Shown here: positions 31,492-39,500 of the stretch, in pieces
Position numbering within the stretch: the stretch's first letter is position 1
How the letters are laid out: every line of letters starts with the position of its first letter
NCBI RefSeq assembly: GCF_000309385.1
Contig: NZ_JH976537.1
Coordinates: 4,636,365 to 4,700,364, forward strand
DNA from: Nodosilinea nodulosa PCC 7104
Lineage (GTDB): Bacteria; Cyanobacteriota; Cyanobacteriia; Phormidesmidales; Phormidesmidaceae
Direction of reading: 5' to 3'
Length of the DNA: 64,000 nt
Made by a program: the position numbers and the translations under genes
Notes under the pieces: generated by a model
The model's database searches: none
Told to the model about the DNA's origin: nothing
Seen by the model: only the letters and a program-made list of their open reading frames with translations

Positions 31492-32037
31492 ATGGCTATC
31501 TCCATCTTTCTCAGTGTTCCCACTCCCTGCTTCCAGCGGCAGGAGCAATTCATCGGGCAGATTCGCACCTACCTCAAGAACCGGGGCCTAGAACCACGCA
31601 CGGTGGGAGTGACCGACTATGACATGGATGCCCCCTTAACCGCCATCCGTCGGCTGATGATTGAATCTAACGGGCTGATAACCGTAGCTTTTCGCCGCAC
31701 TTTTGTCGAAAAGGGCACCGCTCGCCTGCGCACCGACATCGACACCCTGAGTGAACAATCCATAAATGGTCAGTGGTTGACTGCCCCATGGGCCCACATT
31801 GAACCAGCCATGGCTTTTCAGCTAGGGCTGCCAATTTTGATTCTGCGGGAGAAAGGTGTCATGGCCGACGGCATTTTGGAGAAGGGCATTGTCGGCACCT
31901 ACATGCCCGAGTTTGACTTAGATCAGCAGGTCGAGCAATACTTTGGCACAGGGGAATGGAACGGGATGATTGGCCGATGGGAAGGCTACGTCAGAGCAGT
32001 TGTGGAGAAAAAAGGCCGCCCGCCGCTGCTGTTTTAG
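31492..32037 (+). CDS. TIR/nucleoside-deoxyribosyltransferase-like protein
   Basis: I do not recognise a named family. The 181-residue protein reads as an alpha/beta nucleotide-binding fold: a first strand ISIFLSVPTP, a helix rich in Q/R, LMIESNGLITVAFRR, and then APWAHIEPAMAFQLGLPILILRE. A Glu just before a helix and a following hydrophobic strand are the pattern of the TIR/2-deoxyribosyltransferase superfamily (inference). A stretch GVMADGILEKGIVGTYMPEF follows. No signal peptide or membrane segment is seen. It stands alone between the rpo terminator and rnpB. Function is unknown. Confidence 0.6.
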   Translation: MAISIFLSVPTPCFQRQEQFIGQIRTYLKNRGLEPRTVGVTDYDMDAPLTAIRRLMIESNGLITVAFRRTFVEKGTARLRTDIDTLSEQSINGQWLTAPWAHIEPAMAFQLGLPILILREKGVMADGILEKGIVGTYMPEFDLDQQVEQYFGTGEWNGMIGRWEGYVRAVVEKKGRPPLLF

Positions 32038-32075
32038 GGGCAGCGTTCTCGACTGGGGGGTCTAAACTAGATATC

Positions 32076-32453
32076 AGAGGGAGGTAGCGCAGGCGGTTGC
32101 GGGCTGGCTGGCGTCAGCCTGAGGAAAGTCCGGGCTCCCGAAAGACCAGACCTGCTGGGTAACGCCCAGTGCGGGCAACCGTGAGGACAGTGCCACAGAA
32201 ACATACCGCCGATGGCCCAGGGCAATAGTCCCAGGACACAGGTAAGGGTGCAAGGGTGCGGTAAGAGCGCACCAGCAGCATCGAGAGGTGCTGGCTCGGT
32301 AAACCCCGGTCGGGTGCAAGGTCAAGGGGCAAGGTTGGTCTTTTTCCGGCCCCGCGTTTGAGTACCGCAAGAGGCGTTTGGTAACAGGCGTCCCAGATAG
32401 ATAACCGCCCCCCCGCTAGCGGGGGAACAGAACCCGGCTTATGTCTACCTCCT
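32076..32453 (+). ncRNA. rnpB: RNase P RNA, bacterial class A
   Basis: The catalytic RNA of RNase P, which matures tRNA 5-prime ends. The conserved core elements are all present on the plus strand: GAGGAAAGTCCGGGCTCC near 32120, the ACAGAAACATACCGCC segment near 32193, GGTAAGGGTGCAA and GTAAACCCCGG, and the closing ACAGAACCCGGCTTATG near 32427. The first and last segments pair to form P4 and the P1 region (GAGGGAGGTAG against CTACCTCCTT). Ends are estimated from that pairing to within a few bases. Confidence 0.95.
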
Positions 32454-32507
32454 TCCCCAATTTTTGCCTGCTGCTTTTGCCCCCGCACGTTTCGTCCCAA
32501 CTTCCCT

Positions 32508-33236
32508 GTGGCTGATCTCTCTTCGCCCCGCCAGGGGCAGCTTCGGCGCTGTGCGCAAATCCTGGGTCTCCCCGTCCCCCAATCCTTCAGCTGGAGTCGG
32601 TTCGACCAGGCCCTGACCCACCGCTCGGTAGATGCTGCCTATAACTATGAGCAGCTGGAGCTCTTGGGAGATGCGGTTTTGCGCCTGGCGGCTACGGAGT
32701 GCCTCCAGGAGATCTGGCCCGAGGCTTCGGTGGGCGAACTGTCAGCGGTGCGCTCGGTGTTGATCAGCGATCGCAGTCTAGGGCAACTGGCGCAGGATCT
32801 GGGCCTTGCCCCCTACCTGCTGGTTGGCCCAGGGCTGACGGTGCAGCCCACCCACCTGGCCGATGCCCTAGAAGCCGTCGTGGCGGTGCTCTACCTGGAA
32901 ACCCGCAATTTAAGTCTGGTGCGCCCCTGGCTGGATCCGCCACTAAAGCAGCTAGCGGCCACGGTGCGACAAGATCCCGCCCGCCACAACTACAAGGCGG
33001 CCCTGCAAGAACTCACCCAGGCCCACAGCAAAGCCCTGCCCCAGTACCATACCGCCGAGCATCACGCTGTTGACGGCGCCCCCCAGCGATACCAATCGAC
33101 CGTATGGTTTCGGGAAACCTGTTGGGGTACCGGCTGCGGTCCAACCAAAAAACAGGCCGAGCAAGCCGCCGCCGCCGCCGCCTACGATCGCCTCCGTCAA
33201 ACCCTTGACCATGATCCCCTGTCTGCAGTCCCTTAA
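32508..33236 (+). CDS. rnc: Ribonuclease III
   Basis: Cleaves double-stranded RNA in rRNA and mRNA processing. The 242-residue protein has the RNase III domain with QALTHRSVD, the catalytic signature YEQLELLGDAVLRLAA (the usual phenylalanine in EFLGD is leucine) and the second acidic site in DALEAVVAVLYLE. A C-terminal double-stranded RNA-binding domain follows (NYKAALQELTQ to GPTKKQAEQAAAAAAYDRL). Start is GTG 32508, 54 bp after rnpB. It overlaps the next gene by 26 bp. Confidence 0.93.
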   Translation: MADLSSPRQGQLRRCAQILGLPVPQSFSWSRFDQALTHRSVDAAYNYEQLELLGDAVLRLAATECLQEIWPEASVGELSAVRSVLISDRSLGQLAQDLGLAPYLLVGPGLTVQPTHLADALEAVVAVLYLETRNLSLVRPWLDPPLKQLAATVRQDPARHNYKAALQELTQAHSKALPQYHTAEHHAVDGAPQRYQSTVWFRETCWGTGCGPTKKQAEQAAAAAAYDRLRQTLDHDPLSAVP

Positions 33237-34266
33237 CCTCGCCATCTTTGGTCTAGGCCGCTGGGGCACCCACCTGCTGCGCAACTTCCTGGCCCTGCCC
33301 GAGGCGCGGGTGGTAGCCATCGTAGATCTCGATCGCCAGCGGTTGACGGCGGTGCGCGATCGCTACGGCCTGGCCGCTACCGTTGTCTGCTACGACGACT
33401 GGCTTCAGGCCATGGCCCACCCAGGCCTGGGGGCGGTGGTGATCGCCACTCCCGCCAGTACCCACTACCCCATGATTCGGGCGGCCCTAGAGGCAGGCCT
33501 GCACGTGCTGAGCGAAAAGCCCCTCACCCTGGAGGGTGCCACCAGCACTGCCCTGTGCCAGCTGGCAGCCACCCAGCAGCGCCAGCTCATCGTGGACCAC
33601 ACCTACCTGTTCCATCCGGCAGTGCAGCACGGACGAGACCTGTGTCAGCGGCTGGGCAGCCTGCGCTACGGCTACGCGGCCCGCACAAACTTGGGGCCTG
33701 TGCGTCCTGATGCTGATGTCTTTTGGGATTTGGCCATCCACGACATCTCGATCCTCAACCACTGGCTGAACGCAAGGCCCATAGCCGTGGCCGCCTGGGG
33801 GCAAGCCTGGTTGCAGCCCCAGCCCCAGGAAAACTTTCCCTCAGGACTCAGAGATGTGGGCTGGCTGCGACTCATGTATGCCAATGGGGCCAGCGAGGGC
33901 GGTTCCTCTCCCCTGGAGGTGATGGTTCACGTCAGCTGGGCTAACCCCGACAAACAGCGGCGTCTATCGCTGGTGGGCGATCGCGGCACTCTAGTGCTTG
34001 ACGAAAGCCCTGGAACTAAGCTGCTAACCCTCTACCGGGGAGAGTTTCAGCCCCAGGTGTTCCCCTTTGTACCCGTGGGTCCCCAGGCCGAGGCGATCGC
34101 GATCGCCCCGGCGGAGCCTCTCCATGAAATGTGCCGCCACTTTCTGCACCAGGCGATCGCCAATCAGCCCTCCTCTATCTCCTCAGGTCCTATGGCGGCT
34201 GATCTAGTCGACCTCATGGCTGCTATTACCCTTGCCGCCGAGACCGGTGAAATCACCCCTGTTTAG
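33211..34266 (+). CDS. Gfo/Idh/MocA-family oxidoreductase
   Basis: The 351-residue protein is an NAD(P)-dependent oxidoreductase. Its Rossmann fold has AIFGLGRWGTHLL (G-x-G-x-x-G) and VVAIVDLDR, the family EKP motif in VLSEKPLTLEG, and HTYLFHPAVQHGRDL. A later DLAIHDISILNHWL is typical of sugar-nucleotide or inositol dehydrogenase relatives. Start ATG 33211 lies inside the rnc coding end, so the two are probably translationally coupled. An open frame extends upstream to 33070 but is proline-rich shadow sequence. The sugar substrate is unknown. Confidence 0.88.
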   Translation: MIPCLQSLNLAIFGLGRWGTHLLRNFLALPEARVVAIVDLDRQRLTAVRDRYGLAATVVCYDDWLQAMAHPGLGAVVIATPASTHYPMIRAALEAGLHVLSEKPLTLEGATSTALCQLAATQQRQLIVDHTYLFHPAVQHGRDLCQRLGSLRYGYAARTNLGPVRPDADVFWDLAIHDISILNHWLNARPIAVAAWGQAWLQPQPQENFPSGLRDVGWLRLMYANGASEGGSSPLEVMVHVSWANPDKQRRLSLVGDRGTLVLDESPGTKLLTLYRGEFQPQVFPFVPVGPQAEAIAIAPAEPLHEMCRHFLHQAIANQPSSISSGPMAADLVDLMAAITLAAETGEITPV

Positions 34267-34441
34267 TTGGTCAGAGTCCGCAGGGTACGGCCAACCCGTA
34301 CGGCCCAAGGTCAGAGCCAAAGGCGGCCTGCCCGCCATCGCCGTTTGCAAACCCGCCTTCACTGGCTCACCCCCTCCGTGTGGGCGTGGCCATACCTAAC
34401 CTTGGGCAAAACTTGAAGGCCCTGAACCCGGTAATTTTACG

Positions 34442-34529
34442 CAGACATCGGGCAACCTACACCGGTAGACCGATGTCTACATACCTAGTTGCAGGCTACT
34501 TTAGACACGTTACTTAATGAACCTGCAAC
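34442..34529. promoter_or_regulatory. Two consecutive inverted repeats in the leader of a small exported protein
   Basis: CAGACATCGG (34442-34451) pairs with CCGATGTCT (34470-34478), and GTTGCAGG (34488-34495) pairs with CCTGCAAC (34522-34529). The second hairpin overlaps a direct repeat CTTAATGAACC. The pair lies in the 418-bp gap before the gene at 34685. They could be operators or 5-prime UTR structures; which one cannot be decided from sequence. Confidence 0.5.
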
Positions 34530-34684
34530 TTAATGAACCCAAAATTAAGCTTGCTTTGACAATTCAACTCGACGGGCTATACCTAAGAAAACTCGTTGCC
34601 TTTCTGTCAGGGCTGAGGTCTGTCAAGACTAAGGGTTTAAGTTCCTGGTCGTCAACCTTTGTTTACCCTCACACACCCATAACT

Positions 34685-35029
34685 ATGCATTATTCATACT
34701 GGCTTGCGGCGGCAGCGGTCCTAGGGATCTGCGGCACATCTACAGCGGCTATGGCCGCCTCCCAAGATTTAGAAACCACTCCTCAAACCATGGCCGATGC
34801 CCTAAGCGTCGAACGGCACAGTCAAGAAAGCCTTAACCGCCTGGCCGATGAACTAGGCCAGCAGGTGGGACCCCAGGAGAATGCTGACTCAGGGAACCAG
34901 GCCAACTCGCTGCAAATTCCTTTTTTAGACAATTTTTTAGATGAGTCTGGAGAGCTGAAATTGCCCTTAGGGTTAACCGTTTACGATGCCATGGGCGCGA
35001 CTTCAGTTGGGTTTGGCTCTAAGTTTTGA
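34685..35029 (+). CDS. Small exported protein, unknown function
   Basis: From ATG 34685 the protein has 114 residues with a clear signal peptide (HYSYWLAAAAVLGICG, cleavage probably after AAMAA). A hydrophilic helical stretch follows (SVERHSQESLNRLADELGQQ), then a C-terminal part with IPFLDNFLDESGELKLPLGLTVYDAMG. The frame is open upstream to 34517, but that part precedes the signal sequence and is unlikely to be translated. I do not recognise a family. It sits 102 bp upstream of ccmP; a shared function is not implied. Confidence 0.6.
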   Translation: MHYSYWLAAAAVLGICGTSTAAMAASQDLETTPQTMADALSVERHSQESLNRLADELGQQVGPQENADSGNQANSLQIPFLDNFLDESGELKLPLGLTVYDAMGATSVGFGSKF

Positions 35030-35131
35030 CGGGCGGCTTGCCACAGCCCGGGGCCAGTTGAACCCCACCTTTGGCGCCAGACCGCCGCGCTACGTTGTTG
35101 CCCCAGCCCGGTATACTACCAAGGAAGGAAA

Positions 35132-35791
35132 GTGGGATACCGGGATTTGGGCGTCGATCTTCGCAGCTATGTTTACATTGACAATCTTCAACCCCAGCAT
35201 GCGGCCTATATGGGCACCGTATCGCTGGGGTTTTTGCCATTGCCCGGCGATGCCTCCCTGTGGATAGAAATCTCCCCCGGCATTGAGATCAACCGCATTC
35301 TGGATATTGGGCTTAAGGCCGCCGTGGTGCGCCCCGGCACGCTGATTGTGGAACGCCTCTACGGCCTGCTCGAGATTCACGCCAGCAAGCAGGGCGAGGT
35401 CCACGCCGCAGGCGGCGCCATGCTCCAGGCTTTGGGGCTGTCTTCCTATCGCGAACGGCTCAAGCCCCGGATTATTTCCAGCCAGGTGATTCGCAACCTC
35501 GATCCGCACCATGTGCAGCTGATCAATCGCACCCGTCGGGGCAACATGATTGTGGCAGGTCAAACCCTCTACGTGTTTGAGGTAGAACCCGCTGCCTACG
35601 CCTCCCTGGCGGCCAACGAAGCCGAAAAAGCCGCCCTGATCAATATTTTGCAGATTAGCTCGGTGGGCAGTTTTGGGCGACTCTACCTGGGGGGTGAAGA
35701 GCGCGATATTTTGGCCGCCCAGCAGGCGGTGCTGGCCACGATGGAAGCCGTCCCTGGGCGCGAGCAGAAAGATAGCCAGCGCAACGAATAG
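35132..35791 (+). CDS. ccmP: Carboxysome shell protein CcmP (tandem BMC domain)
   Basis: The 219-residue length, the segment [21 protein letters not shown] and [22 protein letters not shown], and the second BMC-like module ([23 protein letters not shown]) fit CcmP, the tandem-BMC shell protein of beta-carboxysomes. Known CcmP forms stacked pseudohexamer trimers with a gated pore lined by a conserved Glu-Arg pair; Glu74-Arg75 (VERLYG) match in place and spacing. Start is GTG 35132 with GGAAGGAAA just upstream. It is separate from any ccmKLMN operon in this window, as is usual for ccmP. Confidence 0.8.
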   Translation: MGYRDLGVDLRSYVYIDNLQPQHAAYMGTVSLGFLPLPGDASLWIEISPGIEINRILDIGLKAAVVRPGTLIVERLYGLLEIHASKQGEVHAAGGAMLQALGLSSYRERLKPRIISSQVIRNLDPHHVQLINRTRRGNMIVAGQTLYVFEVEPAAYASLAANEAEKAALINILQISSVGSFGRLYLGGEERDILAAQQAVLATMEAVPGREQKDSQRNE

Positions 35792-36444
35792 TGAGCTACT
35801 GAACGGAATCTAGAAAATTGGGCGCTTTGACCGAAACGCTGGCTAGAGCTGGAAGGCTGAAATATACCGACTATTCCAGATTGCATGGCTCCCTATTTCC
35901 CCTGCTCCCTTGCCGTTGGCAACAGTCACCACATTGATGCCGCCATTGATGCCACAGTCAACTAGATTCAGGGCATTTATCCTCCAGGCGTTTTGCGCAG
36001 CAGGCTGCGCTGCGCTGTGAGTCGTCTCGACCGGGTGTTGTGGAGAATCTTTTTTCGAGGCGAATCACTAACTTTTTTCTCCATTTTTTCTGTCTTCGCA
36101 GCGCTGGCTGTGGCGAGAAGATCAGGCTGTCTGATGGCTGCCCAAGAGCTTAGAGCAGAGAGTTATAGCAACAGTCACGTTGGTTAGGACATCCAGAAAC
36201 CCTATGAACGTTCAAACGTTTGAACGTTCATAAGAAACATGTCTTAACCAGACTAGCCACAGCCATAGCTCGCCAAAACCTGTGACGCCGAAAGGCATTT
36301 TTTGGCAATTTGGGGAACGAATGAGTTCTATCGTTAGATAGATAGTCGCCCTTTTCTACCGTGTTACAACTCTTCAGGTCTGGTAAAGCAATGTAAATTT
36401 GCTTTGCCAGTTAGTTTCTAAACCCTGTTAGGACGTAACTTAAA
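35792..36444. other. Long intergenic stretch with a MITE
   Basis: About 650 bp between ccmP and the fasciclin gene. It contains the MITE-like element at 36164-36267. No convincing gene is seen; a 64-residue frame at 35993 has no family features. The segment from 36268 to 36444 should hold the fasciclin promoter. Confidence 0.5.
36164..36267. mobile_element. MITE-like element, copy 2
   Basis: This 104-bp element has the same ends as copy 1 at 10443: TATAGCAACAGTCAC at the left and GACTAGCCACAGCCATA at the right, with GGACATCC and ATGTCTTAA inside the arms. Its centre is a perfect 30-bp palindrome at 36202-36231 built around GAACGTTCAAACGTTTG, where copy 1 has a shorter AAACGTTT core. There is no coding capacity. 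The shared inverted ends with different centres point to a family of short non-autonomous elements. Confidence 0.7.
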
Positions 36445-37110
36445 ATGACTCCGAACACAATTCGCATGGCGCTGGGTCTGCTGCTATTTGGTGCCGCCCC
36501 TGTAGCGATCGCCGCGTTTCCCCAACAGGCCATCTCCGACACTCAACCGATGGCCCAGTCAATGTCTCAGCCCGAGGCTCCCGATGCCATGGAGCAGCCC
36601 GAGGCCTCTGACACTGATGCCCCTGGCGCTATGGAGCAGCCCGAGGCTGCCGATGCTATGGAGCAGCCCGAGGCCACCGATCAGGCTACGGACACCAGTG
36701 AGCAATCGATCGCCGAGATCGCCGCTGGCAACGACAACCTCAAGATCTTAACCGCTGCGATCGAAGCCGCTGGTCTTACCGACGCTCTGAACAACGACGA
36801 TCTCTCAATCACCGTGTTTGCGCCGACCGACGAAGCCTTTGAAGCCCTGCCCGAAGGTACCCTGGATGCTCTGATGCAACCCGAAAACCGCGATCAGCTG
36901 GCTCAGCTTTTGTCCTACCACGTCGTAGATGGGGAAATGCTCTCTACCGATCTGAAGTCTGGAGAAGTAGATAGCGTCACGGGTGCTCCCATCACGATAA
37001 TGGTCGACGATGGGTCGGTTAAGGTAAACGACGCCAACGTGGTGGCTAGCGATATCGAAGCTAGCAACGGCGTTATCCACGTGATCGACTCAGTTCTGCT
37101 ACCGATGTAG
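36445..37110 (+). CDS. Fasciclin (FAS1) domain protein, exported
   Basis: The 221-residue protein has a signal peptide (RMALGLLLFGAAPVAIAA). An acidic low-complexity linker follows with three copies of AMEQPEA-S/A/T-D (about residues 48-80), and then one FAS1 domain (about 88-221) with the conserved ITVFAPTDEAFEALPEGTL and the H2-box-like NGVIHVIDSVLLP. FAS1 domains mediate adhesion or matrix contacts; the protein is probably periplasmic or extracellular. The repeats look like recent slippage. Confidence 0.9.
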   Translation: MTPNTIRMALGLLLFGAAPVAIAAFPQQAISDTQPMAQSMSQPEAPDAMEQPEASDTDAPGAMEQPEAADAMEQPEATDQATDTSEQSIAEIAAGNDNLKILTAAIEAAGLTDALNNDDLSITVFAPTDEAFEALPEGTLDALMQPENRDQLAQLLSYHVVDGEMLSTDLKSGEVDSVTGAPITIMVDDGSVKVNDANVVASDIEASNGVIHVIDSVLLPM

Positions 37111-37526
37111 TTCGCTAAAACACTGTCTTTGGAAGCCTTTCCTGGAACGCTGAGAAAAGGCTCCTAAAGGCAGGAATTGCACCTTTAGGGGTCGCTGAGC
37201 ACCCCTTCCAAACGGTTGTCCTGGGTTTTGGGGACAACCGTTCTTTGGTCGAGGCTGAAATGCTTGCAGCGGTTTGACGCTAAATTTGGCCGCCAGAGCG
37301 CGATCGCCTGGGGCCGGTCTTAGGCCAACGCACGCTGATATTAGTTTGTTGAAGTATCATCAGCAGTATGGGCAGAGCCTTTATCGGCCAAAGATTTAAA
37401 AGGTATGGCTCAAAATGGTCAGTGCTTCGTCATCGGTGTGAATACACAGATGGCGAACGGGCATACTGTGCCCCAGGGGCATAGATTTGATTTCAACGAT
37501 AGGCTAATCGCGGTGATTGTCAGAGC
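37111..37526. other. Intergenic stretch between the fasciclin gene and rre1
   Basis: About 415 bp. It holds the likely terminator at 37211-37245, after which no gene is visible. The right half must include the rre1 promoter; no operator was recognised. Confidence 0.4.
37211..37245 (+). terminator. Probable terminator after the fasciclin gene
   Basis: AACGGTTGTCC and GGACAACCGTT are exact reverse complements around a short loop, followed by CTTT. The stem lies 100 bp after the stop codon. The T-run is short, so termination may be partial. Confidence 0.6.
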
Positions 37527-38171
37527 ATGAAGGATTCTACTCCCGGCGACCAGAAGCAGCTTCTGTTAATTGACGACGACCCCAACTTGATTTTATTGGT
37601 CAAGGATTATTTGGAGTTTCGTGGCTACGAAGTCAACACAGCGGGCAACGGTCGCGAAGCGCTGGACATGCTGGAAGACACCATCCCAGACATGATTATC
37701 TGTGATGTGATGATGCCGGAGATGGACGGCCACGCCTTTGTGCGCCACGTTCGGGAAAATCCTTCGACCGAGTGGATTCCCATTCTGTTTTTATCGGCTA
37801 AGGGACAAAGCCAGGATCGGGTGAAAGGGCTCAATACCGGTGCCGATGTCTACATGGTCAAGCCCTTTGAACCAGAGGAACTGGTGGCCCAGGTAGAGTC
37901 TTCGCTAAAACAGGCATCGCGGCTGATCAAGCAGCAAATCAAAGGCGGCGGCAGCCCAATGATTCAGGTGCCCTTCGATGTCGAGCTGACCCCCACCGAG
38001 CTGCGGGTAGTGCAGTTTGTGGCGCGGGGCATGGCCAACCGCGAGATTGCCAACGAGCTTCAGGTCAGCCAGCGCACCATTGAGAGCCACGTCAGCAACA
38101 TGCTGGGCAAAACCGGCCTCAACAACCGCACCGAACTGGCCCGCTGGGCGATTGAAAACAACAAGGCTTAA
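37527..38171 (+). CDS. rre1: NarL-type response regulator Rre1 (Ycf29)
   Basis: The 214-residue regulator has a receiver domain with phospho-acceptor Asp60 (MIICDVMMPEMDGHAF) and a C-terminal LuxR-type helix-turn-helix (PTELRVVQFVARGMANREI and LQVSQRTIESHVSNMLGKT). Its DDDPNLILLVKDYLEFRGYEV start and NRTELARWAIEN end are as in the Ycf29/Rre1 group conserved in cyanobacteria and some plastids. In Synechocystis, Rre1 works with the kinase Hik34 in heat and osmotic stress responses. The partner kinase is not in this window. Confidence 0.88.
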   Translation: MKDSTPGDQKQLLLIDDDPNLILLVKDYLEFRGYEVNTAGNGREALDMLEDTIPDMIICDVMMPEMDGHAFVRHVRENPSTEWIPILFLSAKGQSQDRVKGLNTGADVYMVKPFEPEELVAQVESSLKQASRLIKQQIKGGGSPMIQVPFDVELTPTELRVVQFVARGMANREIANELQVSQRTIESHVSNMLGKTGLNNRTELARWAIENNKA

Positions 38172-38286
38172 CCCTACCTGGGCCATCTCTGACCGTGGAT
38201 GGGTGGATGAGTTGGCGGGTAGATGAGTAGGGATGGAGCGATGTCTGTCAAAATCAAACCGAAGACCTACTAGCACTTGCGTTTGT

Positions 38287-39489
38287 ATGACCTCTGCCCC
38301 TCTGAGCTGGTCGGCCCTGGAAGACATGGCCGATTTCTCCGTTGACTACGCCAATGGCCCCACCAATGCCCAGGCTCAGCTGCGCCTGTTTGGCCAGCCC
38401 GAGTCGGCGGTGCGCGTGACCCTTTACCGCGACAACCACGCCTGGTGCCCCTACTGCCAAAAAGTCTGGCTGTGGCTGGAAGAAAAGCAGGTGCCCTACC
38501 GGATCAAAAAGGTCACGATGTTTTGCTACGGCGACAAAGAGTCTTGGTACAAGCGCAAGGTTCCTTCGGGAATGCTGCCCGCCCTAGAGCTAGATGGGCA
38601 GATGATCACCGAAAGCGACGACATTCTGCTGGCGCTAGAAAGCGCTTTTGGTCCACTGGTTTGGGGCATGAAAGACCCGCAGGTGGTGCCCCTGCGCCAG
38701 CTGGAGCGGCTGTTGTTTCGGGCCTGGTGTATGTGGCTGTGTCAGCCGGTCCGTTCAGCTGCCGCCGACCAGCGGGCGGGCGAGCAGTTTGTGGGGGTAG
38801 TGCAGCGGGTTGAGCAGGCGTTGGCCAGCACCCCCGGCCCCTTCTTTTTGCCGGAGTTTAGCACCGCCGATGTGGTGTTTGTGCCCTATGTGGAGAGGAT
38901 GAACGCCAGCCTCTACTACTACAAGGGCTATTCCCTGCGGGAGGAGAACCCTCGCCTGGGCGACTGGTTTGATGGCTTAGAGAGTCGCCCCACCTATCGC
39001 GGCACCCAGAGCGATTTTCATACCCACGTGCATGACCTGCCGCCGCAGATGGGCGGCTGCTACGAGAATGATTTGCCCCAAACCCGTCGCAACCAGGCCC
39101 AGGTAGACCTCGGCCCCTGGTTTGGCCTGCCCGATGTGGCCTACCCCGAACCGGAAACCTCTTGGGCTGAGGCGCTGGCCCGTACGCTAAAGCACCGAGA
39201 AAATATTATGAAGGTGAATCCGGCCGATCGCGAGGTAATTGATCCGGCCCTGCGCTGTGCGCTGACCCATTTGATCACGGGGGATGTCTGCAACCCTCCG
39301 GCGGGGAGCGATCGCGCCCTCCGCTACCTGCGCGATCGCATCAATGTGCCCCGCGATATGTCGATCTACGCCGCCAAGCGCCTGCGCGAAGCCCTGGAGG
39401 CCACCGCTGCCCTGGCGGGGGATGCCCAGCCCGATCCGCTGCCCACTCGCCACCGCCGCGACCAAGACCCGGCCAACTTTGCGGCGTAG
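38287..39489 (+). CDS. Glutathione S-transferase-like protein
   Basis: The 400-residue protein has an N-terminal thioredoxin-fold GST domain with redox motif CPYC in [15 protein letters not shown]. The glutathione-contact regions [13 protein letters not shown] and [11 protein letters not shown] follow, then an all-helical GST C-domain. About 150 further residues are present, including a [24 protein letters not shown] segment found in cyanobacterial relatives. ATG 38287 is preferred; an 18-codon upstream extension from 38233 looks unrelated. Substrate unknown. It converges on mutL with an 11-bp gap. Confidence 0.85.
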   Translation: MTSAPLSWSALEDMADFSVDYANGPTNAQAQLRLFGQPESAVRVTLYRDNHAWCPYCQKVWLWLEEKQVPYRIKKVTMFCYGDKESWYKRKVPSGMLPALELDGQMITESDDILLALESAFGPLVWGMKDPQVVPLRQLERLLFRAWCMWLCQPVRSAAADQRAGEQFVGVVQRVEQALASTPGPFFLPEFSTADVVFVPYVERMNASLYYYKGYSLREENPRLGDWFDGLESRPTYRGTQSDFHTHVHDLPPQMGGCYENDLPQTRRNQAQVDLGPWFGLPDVAYPEPETSWAEALARTLKHRENIMKVNPADREVIDPALRCALTHLITGDVCNPPAGSDRALRYLRDRINVPRDMSIYAAKRLREALEATAALAGDAQPDPLPTRHRRDQDPANFAA

Positions 39490-39500
39490 GTGAGGGGTGA

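Noticed and set aside
32114-32500. Minus-strand frames across 32074-32500
   Set aside because: They lie entirely over the RNase P RNA gene, whose conserved elements are on the plus strand.
33070-33210. Upstream extension of the Gfo/Idh oxidoreductase inside rnc
   Set aside because: Proline-rich shadow of the RNA-binding domain of RNase III; the Rossmann fold begins right after ATG 33211.
35993-36187. 64-codon frame in the ccmP-fasciclin gap
   Set aside because: It runs into the MITE-like element and has no family features.
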